DNA from: Streptomyces olivaceus
GTDB lineage: Bacteria > Actinomycetota > Actinomycetes > Streptomycetales > Streptomycetaceae
Length of the DNA: 64,000 bases
Assembly (NCBI RefSeq): GCF_000721235.1
Contig: NZ_JOFH01000032.1
Span: forward strand, 1-64,000
Reading direction: 5' to 3'
Part shown: positions 57,198 through 63,978 of the stretch, piece after piece
How the letters are laid out: each line of letters starts with the position of its first letter
How positions within the stretch are numbered: the first letter of the stretch is position 1
Made by a program: the position numbers and the translations under genes
The notes under the pieces: model-generated
What the model was told of the DNA's origin: nothing
What the model saw: the letters and a program-made list of their open reading frames with translations, nothing else
Databases searched by the model: none

Positions 57198-57522
57198 GAG
57201 AATCCCTCTCGGGGTAGGAGCAGGGCACGCAGGTGCCGAGCGAAGTGGGAATGACGTAGCCCGCATCCCGCCCGCAGGACGGGCACAGGCGGCGGGCGGC
57301 GTTGGCTGCGGCGAGGGCGGCCCACCGGCCCGGCGTCATCGGCCGCACCGGAAGGGCGAGGTCGACGCGGTAGAGGTGGGCGACCAGCGGTCCCCGGCGC
57401 CGGCGCGGCCGTTCGACGGTCGCGGCCACCTCCTGACCCCCGGGCCGCAACCCACGGGCACGGAGTTGGCGGCGGGTGGCGTAGCCGTCGGGGGCCAGAC
57501 GCCACCGGTAGACGGAAACCAG
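57181..57522 (-). pseudogene. RRQRL-motif zinc-binding protein, 5' end apparently lost
   Basis: Readable product: YRWRLAPDGYATRRQLRARG, then CPSCGRDAGYVIP and CVPCSY, two CxxC knuckles, as in the RRQRL-motif proteins of Streptomyces AICEs. Upstream of the conserved YRW segment the frame continues without any ATG or GTG in a sensible place; only a CTG (57522) or an internal GTG (57429, which would drop the RRQ motif) is available. The break coincides with the boundary of the oppositely oriented NUDIX module, so the original start was probably removed. It may still be translated from a non-standard start. Confidence 0.55.
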
Positions 57523-57640
57523 CGGGTTCGCAAATTCTGAAAGTGGCCTGAGGCTGAACCCACTGGTGGTTGAGGTGTTGAGGCGGGTGAAACCAGCAGG
57601 TTGCTGGTGTTCGGCCCGGGGAACAACTGACAATGCTGGG

Positions 57641-58099
57641 ATGACCCGACCCAGAATCCGTGTCGCCGCATACGTCATCCGGGACCGCGCCTTCCCCGAA
57701 GTTCTGGTCTTCGACCACATCGGTATGCCTGAGGCCGGCACCCAAGTTCCTGCGGGGGGAGTCAAGTCAGGCGAAGACCTGGAGGAGGCGGTCCTTCGAG
57801 AGGTCACCGAGGAAACCGGTCTGCTGACAGCCACGGTCGTCCGACAGATTGCCGTGGAGAGCAAGCCCCATCCCGCCACCGGTCAGCCACGACGAACCAC
57901 ATTCTTCTTTCTGCACGCATCGGCAGAAACCCCCGATGCGTGGAACCACCACGTCGAGGGCGACGGAGAGGACGCTGGCCTTACTTTCGCCTGCCGGTTC
58001 CTCCCTCTCCCTCTGGAGCAACCACTGGCGGACGACCAAGACGCATGGCTGGGTGCCATCGACCGGCGCTGGACCACCGTCGCCGTCGGCAGCCAGTGA
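57641..58099 (+). CDS. NUDIX hydrolase (inserted cargo, plus strand)
   Basis: A 152-residue protein with the Nudix box GGVKSGEDLEEAVLREVTEE-TG, intact Glu residues included. It hydrolyses a nucleoside diphosphate linked to some moiety; the substrate is unknown. It is transcribed against the operon around it and has clearly lower GC and GC3. There is no ribosome site; a GACAAT hexamer (57629-57634) 7 nt before ATG 57641 fits a leaderless promoter. Confidence 0.85.
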   Translation: MTRPRIRVAAYVIRDRAFPEVLVFDHIGMPEAGTQVPAGGVKSGEDLEEAVLREVTEETGLLTATVVRQIAVESKPHPATGQPRRTTFFFLHASAETPDAWNHHVEGDGEDAGLTFACRFLPLPLEQPLADDQDAWLGAIDRRWTTVAVGSQ

Positions 58100-58169
58100 T
58101 CAAAGGTCGGCCCCAGCCGCTGAATACGCGACACCTCAGCATGCGGGTTTACCAGTCCCGAGGCCGGTG

Positions 58170-58514
58170 TTATGCCTGGGTGGGATCGATCGTAAAGCGT
58201 TCGGGGCGGGCCAGGACGCGGGCGAGGACGGCGAACCGGTCGGCGGCCGTGCCGTGAGGGTCGATGAGGACCGCGGCGAACTCGTCGCCCCCGAGCCTGC
58301 CGGCCACCCCCGCCCGTCCCACGGCGTGGGCGAGGCGGGCGGCGGTCGCGGCGAGCAGGGCCGTGGCCCGGCGGGTGAACCCGTCGCGGGTGCGCAGCCC
58401 GGTGAGCGGGTCACGGCGGGCGGTGTTCAGGCGGCCGTGCAGAATCCGGGCGTGCACCGCCCACCCGGCCACCCACGGCAGGGCGGACAGCAGGATCGTG
58501 GCCGGCGCGTTCAT
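58170..58514 (-). CDS. short GGDEF-domain membrane protein
   Basis: A 114-residue protein with an N-terminal hydrophobic segment (TILLSALPWVAGWAVHARIL) and a GGDEF-type region: RRDPLTGLRTRDGF and RLGGDEFAAVLIDPHG, so the signature is intact. The domain stops ~45 residues short of a normal diguanylate cyclase domain, so activity is uncertain; it could bind a nucleotide instead. ATG 58514 overlaps the spdB-like gene by 4 nt. Confidence 0.8.
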   Translation of the reverse strand: MNAPATILLSALPWVAGWAVHARILHGRLNTARRDPLTGLRTRDGFTRRATALLAATAARLAHAVGRAGVAGRLGGDEFAAVLIDPHGTAADRFAVLARVLARPERFTIDPTQA

Positions 58515-59476
58515 GCGGCCACCTCCGCACCGGCGCGGTGCTCGGTGTAGCGGGCGGAGACCCACCCGACCGACCAGCCGCACAGCTCCGCAGCCGTCCG
58601 CACGGACAGCCCCGAGGCGAACGCGGCGGCCACGATGCGGTGCGCCTCGTCCTCCTCAAGCTTGCCGTCGGCCGGGCCGCGGTTCAGCAGTGCGGCGCGT
58701 TCACGCTCCGCCCGCTCCTTGCGCTCCCGGTGTTCACGCTCGGCCTGCTCGGCACGCTCGCGCCGGGCGGCTTCGGCCTGCTGCCGGGTCTGCTGTTCAC
58801 GCTGTTCACGCTCGCGTTCACGGCGTTCACGCTCGGCCCGTTCGGCGGCCTCGGCCCGCTCCCGCGCGGCCCGCTCCTCGCGGCGCTGCCGCTCCTCCCG
58901 CTCGGTCTGCTCGCGGGCAAGAGCGGCCTCGTGTTCACGCTGTTCACGGGCCACCTGCGCAGCGTGCTCGCGTTCCTCCCGGGCCTCGGTACGGGCCCGT
59001 TCGGCGCGCTCGCGGGCCGCCTGCTCGCGCTGCTCCCGCACGGCCGCCTGCTCGGCTTCCAGCGCGGCCACCGCACGGGCGATGGCCCTCCGGTAGGCGA
59101 GACTGGTTTCCGCGGTGACAATGAGCAGGAGCGGTGCCACGGAGTGGACGGCCACGCCGACCAGGTCCTTTTTCAGTGCGGAGTCGGCGGTGTTCAGGGC
59201 CAGCGTCATCAGCCCGGTCATCCACCGCAGCACCACCGGCCAGCGCCCGCCCTCGCCCCCGAGGCGGGCCAGCACGTCATCGAGCTTGACCACGATGACG
59301 ACCGCAGCGTCCACCACCAGGGGCAGGATCGGCGCCGTCCACTCCCACTCGTCCGCCGTGTGCGCCGCCATGAGCGGGGTCACGGTGAGGATGGAGTAGA
59401 GCATGGCCCCGCACACGATCAGCCACGTGCCGCCCGACAGGGCGCGCTCGGCTGAACGGGTCTGAACAGTGTTCAT
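58511..59476 (-). CDS. DUF2637 / SpdB-like transfer protein
   Basis: A 321-residue protein. Four membrane helices fill residues ~15-125 (TWLIVCGAMLYSILTVTPLM, APILPLVVDAAVVIVVKL and so on), followed by a ~145-residue Glu/Arg coiled coil (many REQRE/AERAE repeats) and a C-terminal HTH-like segment (GLSVRTAAELCGWSVGWVSA). DUF2637 proteins are the SpdB-type spread factors of Streptomyces plasmids and AICEs and act with TraB in intramycelial transfer. Coupled on both sides by 4-nt overlaps. Confidence 0.82.
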   Translation of the reverse strand: MNTVQTRSAERALSGGTWLIVCGAMLYSILTVTPLMAAHTADEWEWTAPILPLVVDAAVVIVVKLDDVLARLGGEGGRWPVVLRWMTGLMTLALNTADSALKKDLVGVAVHSVAPLLLIVTAETSLAYRRAIARAVAALEAEQAAVREQREQAARERAERARTEAREEREHAAQVAREQREHEAALAREQTEREERQRREERAARERAEAAERAERERREREREQREQQTRQQAEAARRERAEQAEREHRERKERAERERAALLNRGPADGKLEEDEAHRIVAAAFASGLSVRTAAELCGWSVGWVSARYTEHRAGAEVAA

Positions 59477-59904
59477 GCCACACCTCCCAACGCGCCCGGA
59501 ACGGGCGAGCAGGCGCGGCCCAAGCTGTTGGTCGCGGGGATGTCGGTGAACGTCCCGCAGCGGCGCGTGAACGCGGCGGCCGGGCGTTCACCGCGCGGTG
59601 CCTGGACGTGCTCCGCCGGCAGGGCGGGGGCGGCGCCACCGTCCAGCTCGCGCACCTGGACGGCCGCGATCAGGACGACCGGCGTGCGGTCGTCGCCGTA
59701 CTCCTTGCTGTCCTCGGTCCACGACCACGACGCGCCGGGCACGACCTCGTACCCGAGGAAGGCCAGGGCGTCACGGCGCTGCCATCCGGTGGGCACCGCA
59801 CTCGGCTCCCACCACAGAGAGGGCCACTCGCTCTCGCCGTACACGACGACGTACAGGCGCCACGGCCCGCCATTGCTCGACATCTGCGCGGTCCACGTCT
59901 TCAC
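59473..59904 (-). CDS. AICE protein, DUF6303-like
   Basis: A 143-residue protein. Its first half (WTAQMSSNGGPWRLYVVVYG, FLGYEVVPGASWSWTEDS, VVLIAAVQV) forms a beta-rich domain I associate from memory with DUF6303; the remainder is Pro/Ala/Arg-rich. GTG 59904 and the stop both overlap neighbouring genes by 4 nt. Function unknown. Confidence 0.65.
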   Translation of the reverse strand: MKTWTAQMSSNGGPWRLYVVVYGESEWPSLWWEPSAVPTGWQRRDALAFLGYEVVPGASWSWTEDSKEYGDDRTPVVLIAAVQVRELDGGAAPALPAEHVQAPRGERPAAAFTRRCGTFTDIPATNSLGRACSPVPGALGGVA

Positions 59905-60347
59905 AGCGCACCTCCCGCCGTGATCAGCGCGGCGGCGACGAGCAGGGCCCCGCCCGTCTGGGTGAGGTCGACCGCGCGGCGCAGGCACGTGAACTTGACG
60001 ACCGCCAGCCGGGAGAGTCCGGTGATGTCGGCGGCCAGGTCGCGGGCGACGGCGGCGCCGATCTCGTCGGGGGTGAGGGTGGCCCACAGGGGGAAGCCGT
60101 GTCGGCCGCGCAGGTTCGGGCGCACCGAGCGCAGCAGCAGACCGGCCGCCGCCAGCAGCAGCACCAGACCGAGGCCGCCGACGACGACGGCGGCCGGGTT
60201 CAGGGGCACGTCGCGGGCGATGGTCCACGTGCCGGCCAGGACCGCGCCGACGAACGCCAGCAGCAGGGCCGTCTTGGTGTCCGTCCGCGCGATCTCCGCC
60301 TTCACCTCGGCGTGCGCGGCGCTCAGGTCCGGGTCGGTGGCGCTCAC
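59901..60347 (-). CDS. PycTM-like two-helix membrane protein (Pycsar-effector type)
   Basis: A 148-residue protein: N-terminal helix AHAEVKAEIARTDTKTALLL leading into TM1, TM2 at AAVVVGGLGLVLLLAAAGLL, a soluble loop with LTPDEIGAAVARDLAADITG, then a third hydrophobic segment at the C-terminus. The order (E..R/K-D-K at TM1, A.DL...L..V...K at TM3) matches the PycTM family, the membrane effectors of Pycsar anti-phage systems that open on cCMP or cUMP. No pyrimidine cyclase is visible; a GGDEF gene lies two genes downstream. GTG 60347 overlaps the previous gene. Confidence 0.7.
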   Translation of the reverse strand: MSATDPDLSAAHAEVKAEIARTDTKTALLLAFVGAVLAGTWTIARDVPLNPAAVVVGGLGLVLLLAAAGLLLRSVRPNLRGRHGFPLWATLTPDEIGAAVARDLAADITGLSRLAVVKFTCLRRAVDLTQTGGALLVAAALITAGGAL

Positions 60348-60613
60348 GCGGCACCCCCGGAACGGCCCGTGTCCACCGTGCGGTTGACCAGCGCGACCCG
60401 GGCGGCCAGCGCGCGGCGCCGGGCCCGGCGGATCCGCCGGTCGTCGACCTCGGACGGGACCCGGTCCAGGGTCGTGATCTGCGCGTCCAACAGGTCGACG
60501 TCCGCCAGAATGACGGGCATCTCCTGCTCGATCGCGGCCAGCTCCGCATCCGTCGGCTCCAAGAAGTCGCCGAACGCGGTAACAGCCTCCTGAACTGTGA
60601 CAATGTGGTTCAT
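60344..60613 (-). CDS. small AICE protein, DUF6284-like
   Basis: An 89-residue, mostly helical protein (VQEAVTAFGDFLEPTDAELA, then IEQEMPVILADVDLLDAQIT and an Arg-rich RRIRRARRRALAAR). I associate it from memory with DUF6284, a family of AICE and plasmid genomes; its function is unknown. GGGAG precedes ATG 60613. It heads the five-gene coupled block 58170-60613. Confidence 0.65.
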   Translation of the reverse strand: MNHIVTVQEAVTAFGDFLEPTDAELAAIEQEMPVILADVDLLDAQITTLDRVPSEVDDRRIRRARRRALAARVALVNRTVDTGRSGGAA

Positions 60614-60821
60614 GGGTCGTGGTTCTCCCTCGCAGGTGAAACGGCCCGAACAGCACCCCCGGAGCAGCAACTCCGGGGGTGCGCGCCGTTGTGGTGGGGT
60701 GCCGCACACCAGTGGTGCGGCGGGCCGCAGTGAGCGCGGCCGGCGCCCCGGGCCGGATCCGATCCGGCGCCGTCACGACCCCACCGGCAGACGGCGGGAC
60801 CGGGGCGAAAAGGCAGGGAAG

Positions 60822-61247
60822 TCAGACCGCCTGCGCCGTGGCGGCCTCGATGATGTCGGCGTGGTCGAACGCCAGCGGCGGGAGGGCGGCCAGCGGCCAC
60901 CAGCAGGCGTTCACCGCGTCGTCGCCCGCTTCCACGGGCGTGCCGGAGATGACGAGCAGGTGATAGGCCACGGTGACGTACCGGCCCCGGGGATCACGGC
61001 CGGGCGCGTCCCAGGTACCGACCTGGGTCAACTCTTCCGGCGCCGCGTACACGCCGGCCTCCTCGGCAAGCTCACGAGCGGCGGCGGCGCGGCTCGTCTC
61101 GCCGGGGTCGACGTGGCCACCGGGCAGCGCCCACTGCCCCGCGTGCGGGTCCCAACCCCGCTCGATCAGCAGGACGTACCCGTCGGTCGTGGTGACGACG
61201 ACATCGGCGGTGTACCGGATGGTCTCGAACGTCTCAATGCAGCTCAT
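60822..61247 (-). CDS. NUDIX hydrolase
   Basis: A 141-residue MutT-like protein. TTDGYVLLIERGWDPHAGQWA precedes a complete Nudix box, GGHVDPGETSRAAAARELAE-EAG. Probably a nucleotide pyrophosphatase; some AICE NUDIX proteins give transfer immunity (Pif of pSAM2). ATG 61247 has GAGGG 7 nt upstream. The stop sits in a GC hairpin-rich spacer resembling the 56-kb intergenic blocks. Confidence 0.88.
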   Translation of the reverse strand: MSCIETFETIRYTADVVVTTTDGYVLLIERGWDPHAGQWALPGGHVDPGETSRAAAARELAEEAGVYAAPEELTQVGTWDAPGRDPRGRYVTVAYHLLVISGTPVEAGDDAVNACWWPLAALPPLAFDHADIIEAATAQAV

Positions 61248-61324
61248 GCGTAACCCTCGCGTTGGATTCGAACGGCCCGCCGGTGCGGCAGGGCCCCCAC
61301 CGCAGAGCGCGGCGGGCACAGAGC

Positions 61325-61366
61325 GCCCCGGCCGGGAGTCGAACCCGGCCTGACGACCATCGGGGC
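61325..61366 (-). other. tRNA-like 3' end / T-arm mimic
   Basis: On the minus strand, GCCCCG begins the segment, a CCGGG-TTCGACT-CCCGG stem-loop matches a tRNA T-arm exactly, and CCGGGGC closes it as an acceptor-like strand. D and anticodon arms are missing, so it is not a working tRNA. It may be a remnant of another attachment site or a structured leader of the NUDIX gene. Confidence 0.45.
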
Positions 61367-61372
61367 GATAGA

Positions 61373-61462
61373 TCAGCGGCCGACAACCCACAGGTAGGGG
61401 TGCGGACCGCGGGGACGCTGCGGCAACGGTTCCTTCGTCTTCTCGTGCTCGTCGCCGGCCAT
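61373..61462 (-). CDS. 29-residue peptide, coupled to the upstream peptide
   Basis: Reads MAGDEHEKTKEPLPQRPRGP and then HPYLWVVGR. Its ATG overlaps the stop of the preceding small frame by one base (TGATG), the usual sign of coupled translation. Hydrophilic, Pro-rich; unknown. Too short to judge by codon bias alone. Confidence 0.5.
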   Translation of the reverse strand: MAGDEHEKTKEPLPQRPRGPHPYLWVVGR

Positions 61463-61566
61463 CAACGGCGCCCCTGCATCCGGGCGCTGTCCTGACTGCC
61501 CTTGTTGCGCTCAGCGTTCCGCCGCCCCAGCTCAGCGCGCTCAGCGTCTGTCAGACTGGTGAACAC
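61462..61566 (-). CDS. 34-residue peptide, first gene of the leftward operon
   Basis: Reads VFTSLTDAERAELGRRNAER and then NKGSQDSARMQGRR, a basic helix. GTG 61566 has GGAGG six bases upstream, a strong site. It is the first translated frame after the putative operon promoter at 62.04 kb, so it may be a leader peptide or a small regulator. Confidence 0.55.
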   Translation of the reverse strand: MFTSLTDAERAELGRRNAERNKGSQDSARMQGRR

Positions 61567-62017
61567 AGGTGCCTCCACTCAGGTGCCTGTACGCGGTCCC
61601 TCGGGTTGCACCCCGGGGGACCGCTCTCGTGTAGAGCCTTTCCGACTCCCCTCGGCGCCGCTCGTGCGAGACGAGCGGCGGAGGCAATCGGCCGCCGTTT
61701 CCAGCGGATGCGATCGGAGTTGAGAACGCGCGGCCCTGAGCCACGCTGGACACCTTTTGCGGGAGGTGACGGCCCGTATTGCGCGATATGGATCTGTGCC
61801 TCAGTCCCGCTCCTCCGAGGAATCGCATCTCGGTCTCTTCGCGCGGCGTGGGTGCCCTTGGGCAGATCCGGTCTTTTGAGTCGGCTCGTGTCCCTGACGG
61901 GAGATGGCCGACTGGTCTCCGCTCACCTCGGCCGGCATGGTCACGGCCGTCGCATCTGTGGCGGATCACGCTGTTGAGTTGTTATCTGCGCACCCAGAGA
62001 AGGAATCGCCCTCCGAA

Positions 62018-62062
62018 TCTGGTGCGCACCAGAATCATGCATCTGGTGCGCACCAGAGTCAA
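62018..62062 (-). promoter_or_regulatory. operator pair over a leftward promoter
   Basis: The perfect 16-bp palindrome TCTGGTGCGCACCAGA occurs at 62018-62033 and 62042-62057, 24 bp apart. On the minus strand TTGACT (62062-62057), a 17-nt spacer and CATGAT (62039-62034) form a promoter whose spacer is filled by one palindrome and whose start region is covered by the other. A degenerate third copy lies at 61985-61998. This is a textbook repressor arrangement for the transfer/replication operon. Confidence 0.8.
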
Positions 62063-62150
62063 GCTGATCTGCCGATCCGGGGATGAACTCCGCGCTGCGG
62101 TGCACCTACAGAAGACCTCTGCAGGTAGGGCCGCCGGTAGCCAACAGGGC

Positions 62151-62169
62151 TTAACATCCGGCCTGTTAA
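62151..62169. promoter_or_regulatory. inverted repeat upstream of the XRE gene
   Basis: TTAACA-N7-TGTTAA, 75 bases before GTG 62244 and just upstream of a TTGACC hexamer (62176-62181). Its position suggests autoregulation of the XRE gene. Confidence 0.5.
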
Positions 62170-62243
62170 GGGCTGTTGACCTGCGGTGATGTGCGGCATG
62201 CTGGCAAGGTGACGCGAGCGGAACCAACGTCGGGAGGTCGCCC

Positions 62244-63374
62244 GTGAGTACGGGACTTCGCAACGCGCGGACGGCGCGCGGATGGTCTCAGGAACGACTG
62301 GTTCGCGAGATCGAGCAGTACGCCCGGCGGAACCTCACGGACGTTGCGTCGACCCCGAGCCTGCGGGTGTACGTCTCCGAGTGGGAGAACGGCAAGCGCA
62401 CGATCTCGGACCGGTATGCGCGTGTCCTGCGACAGCTCCTCGGCGTCACGGACGGAGAGCTACGGGACACCGACCCGGTACCAGCGGCGCCGACCGCGGA
62501 CGGCTACGACGACCTGCTGAGCCGGATCGACTCGGCGAGCAGCGTCGGTGAGTCCATGGTCAAGGCGTTCAACGACCAGACCGAACTACTGCGCACCATG
62601 GACCGGCAGAGGGGCGCCGCGGCCCTGGTCGACCAGATGACCGGCCACCTGTCCGCCCTCGAAGACGCGCTCAACTTCGCGGTGCTGCCCAGCGCGCGCC
62701 GACCCGTGGCGCTCGCGCTCGCGGGGGCGTCGACTCTCGCGGCGTGGCAGGCAATCGACTCGGGAGCGGTTGAGCGAGCGTGGCGGCACTACGAACTTGC
62801 CAAGCGCGCGGCGCGCGATGCTGAGGAACCCATGTACCTGGCTCACGCCATGGGTGAGCAGGCGTACGTGCTTTGCGAGGCGGGGCGCCCGGCGCTCGCT
62901 GTCGACCTTGTGCGCGACGCGCGACGCACCGTCGGCCCGTCCGGGTCCGCTCGGTTGCGTGCGTGGCTGTATGCCGCGGAAGCCGAGATGTGTGCGCATG
63001 CCGGGATGCCGGACGACTGCCGGCGGGCGCTCGAAGCGGCCATGGCCGTTATCCCGCCGGGCCCCGAGGACCGCGACCCGGACATGCTGAGCATCTTCCT
63101 GAACGGTGCCCATCTCGCCCGATGGCAAGGCAACGTGCTCGCCCTTCTCGGGGAGGAGTCGGCGGTCACTAGCCTCTACGGCGCGCTCGACATCATGGAC
63201 CCGACGTTCGTGCGTGCCCGCGCCGGACTTCACTCCGACCTGGCGCAAGCGCACCTCACGCGAGCCGAGTACGACGACGCTGGCACGCACCTGAGGCAGG
63301 CCCGCCTGTTGGCGAGCCGTACCGGATCGGTCCGGCAGCGTCGTCGCGTCGACATGCTCAGTGCGCGGTTGTGA
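62244..63374 (+). CDS. XRE-family HTH regulator with TPR-like domain
   Basis: A 376-residue regulator. The N-terminal HTH (NARTARGWSQERLVREIEQY, then VSEWENGKRTISDRYARVLR, residues ~7-70) is followed by ~290 residues of helical repeats (ERAWRHYELAKRAARDAEEP and so on) like those of peptide- or ligand-responsive regulators. It faces the leftward operon across the operator region and is the best candidate for controlling it. GTG 62244 has GGGAGG 6 nt upstream. Its 3' end overlaps the convergent NUDIX gene by 17 nt. Confidence 0.85.
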   Translation: MSTGLRNARTARGWSQERLVREIEQYARRNLTDVASTPSLRVYVSEWENGKRTISDRYARVLRQLLGVTDGELRDTDPVPAAPTADGYDDLLSRIDSASSVGESMVKAFNDQTELLRTMDRQRGAAALVDQMTGHLSALEDALNFAVLPSARRPVALALAGASTLAAWQAIDSGAVERAWRHYELAKRAARDAEEPMYLAHAMGEQAYVLCEAGRPALAVDLVRDARRTVGPSGSARLRAWLYAAEAEMCAHAGMPDDCRRALEAAMAVIPPGPEDRDPDMLSIFLNGAHLARWQGNVLALLGEESAVTSLYGALDIMDPTFVRARAGLHSDLAQAHLTRAEYDDAGTHLRQARLLASRTGSVRQRRRVDMLSARL

Positions 63375-63978
63375 GTCCCTGCGTGCGTCGGGCCGCCAGG
63401 ATGTGCAGCAGGGCAACGAGGGTGCCCGACCCCAGCAGCTCGCCCCGGGCCATGAGCCCGGGAATGTCCGCCAGCGGTACCCACTCGATGTGGCCGGCCT
63501 CTTCCAGGTCGGTCGGCTCACCGACCTTCTCAGCGCCGTGCCCCACGAAGATTTCGTGTGGCGAGTCGACCATGCCGACCATGGGCTGATAGCTCACGAC
63601 GTGTTCCAGCGACTTGGGCCGCCACCCCGTCTCTTCAACGGTTTCCCGCAGCGCAGTGTCTGTCGGGTCCTCTCCCTCGTCGACAATTCCGCCGGGGAGC
63701 TCCCAGCCGAATTGCTTCGGAACGAAGCGGTACCGCCACATCATCAGAACGCGGTCCTGATCATCAATGACAGCGGTAATCGCGACGTGGTGAAGCCTCA
63801 CGACGTGGTGCTCGAACCGCTTCACTCCCGGGGGCTCTACGTCCCAGAGCTGGAGTTTGACCCAACGGTTGTCGTACACGTCGCGCTCACCGTGGATGCG
63901 CCACGGTTCCAGCCCCTCCGGGCGCTGAACGCTCACCGCACCCGGCACCCGGTACGAACTACGCCCCCGAACCTCCAA
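63358..63978 (-). CDS. NUDIX hydrolase, ADP-ribose pyrophosphatase-like (Pif-like candidate)
   Basis: A 206-residue protein: ERDVYDNRWVKLQLWDVEPP, HVAITAVIDDQDRVLMMWRY, then the Nudix box GGIVDEGEDPTDTALRETVE-ETG, and a C-terminal EWVPLADIPGLMARGE. The layout matches ADP-ribose/ADP-sugar pyrophosphatases. pSAM2 carries a NUDIX protein (Pif) beside its regulators that blocks redundant transfer; this gene is a fair candidate for the same role. Start TTG 63978 has GGAGGG four bases upstream; a GTG 30 nt further in is an alternative. Confidence 0.82.
   Translation of the reverse strand: MEVRGRSSYRVPGAVSVQRPEGLEPWRIHGERDVYDNRWVKLQLWDVEPPGVKRFEHHVVRLHHVAITAVIDDQDRVLMMWRYRFVPKQFGWELPGGIVDEGEDPTDTALRETVEETGWRPKSLEHVVSYQPMVGMVDSPHEIFVGHGAEKVGEPTDLEEAGHIEWVPLADIPGLMARGELLGSGTLVALLHILAARRTQGLTTAH

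Larger units (their letters stand above)
61567..62243. other. long regulatory region between divergent operons
   Basis: About 680 bases of clearly lower GC. Contains the operator pair (62018-62057), the inverted repeat TTAACA-N7-TGTTAA (62151-62169) and the leader of the leftward operon (61567-62030). A 142-codon leftward frame (61541-61969) has weak GC3 and no ribosome site, so I do not call it. Confidence 0.65.

Noticed and set aside
61325-61366. Functional tRNA gene on the minus strand
   Set aside because: D and anticodon arms are absent; only a T-arm and short acceptor-like strands pair.
61541-61969. 142-codon leftward frame in the leader of the AICE operon
   Set aside because: GC at third positions is far below that of neighbouring genes, there is no ribosome site, and it overlaps the well-supported 34-codon frame.
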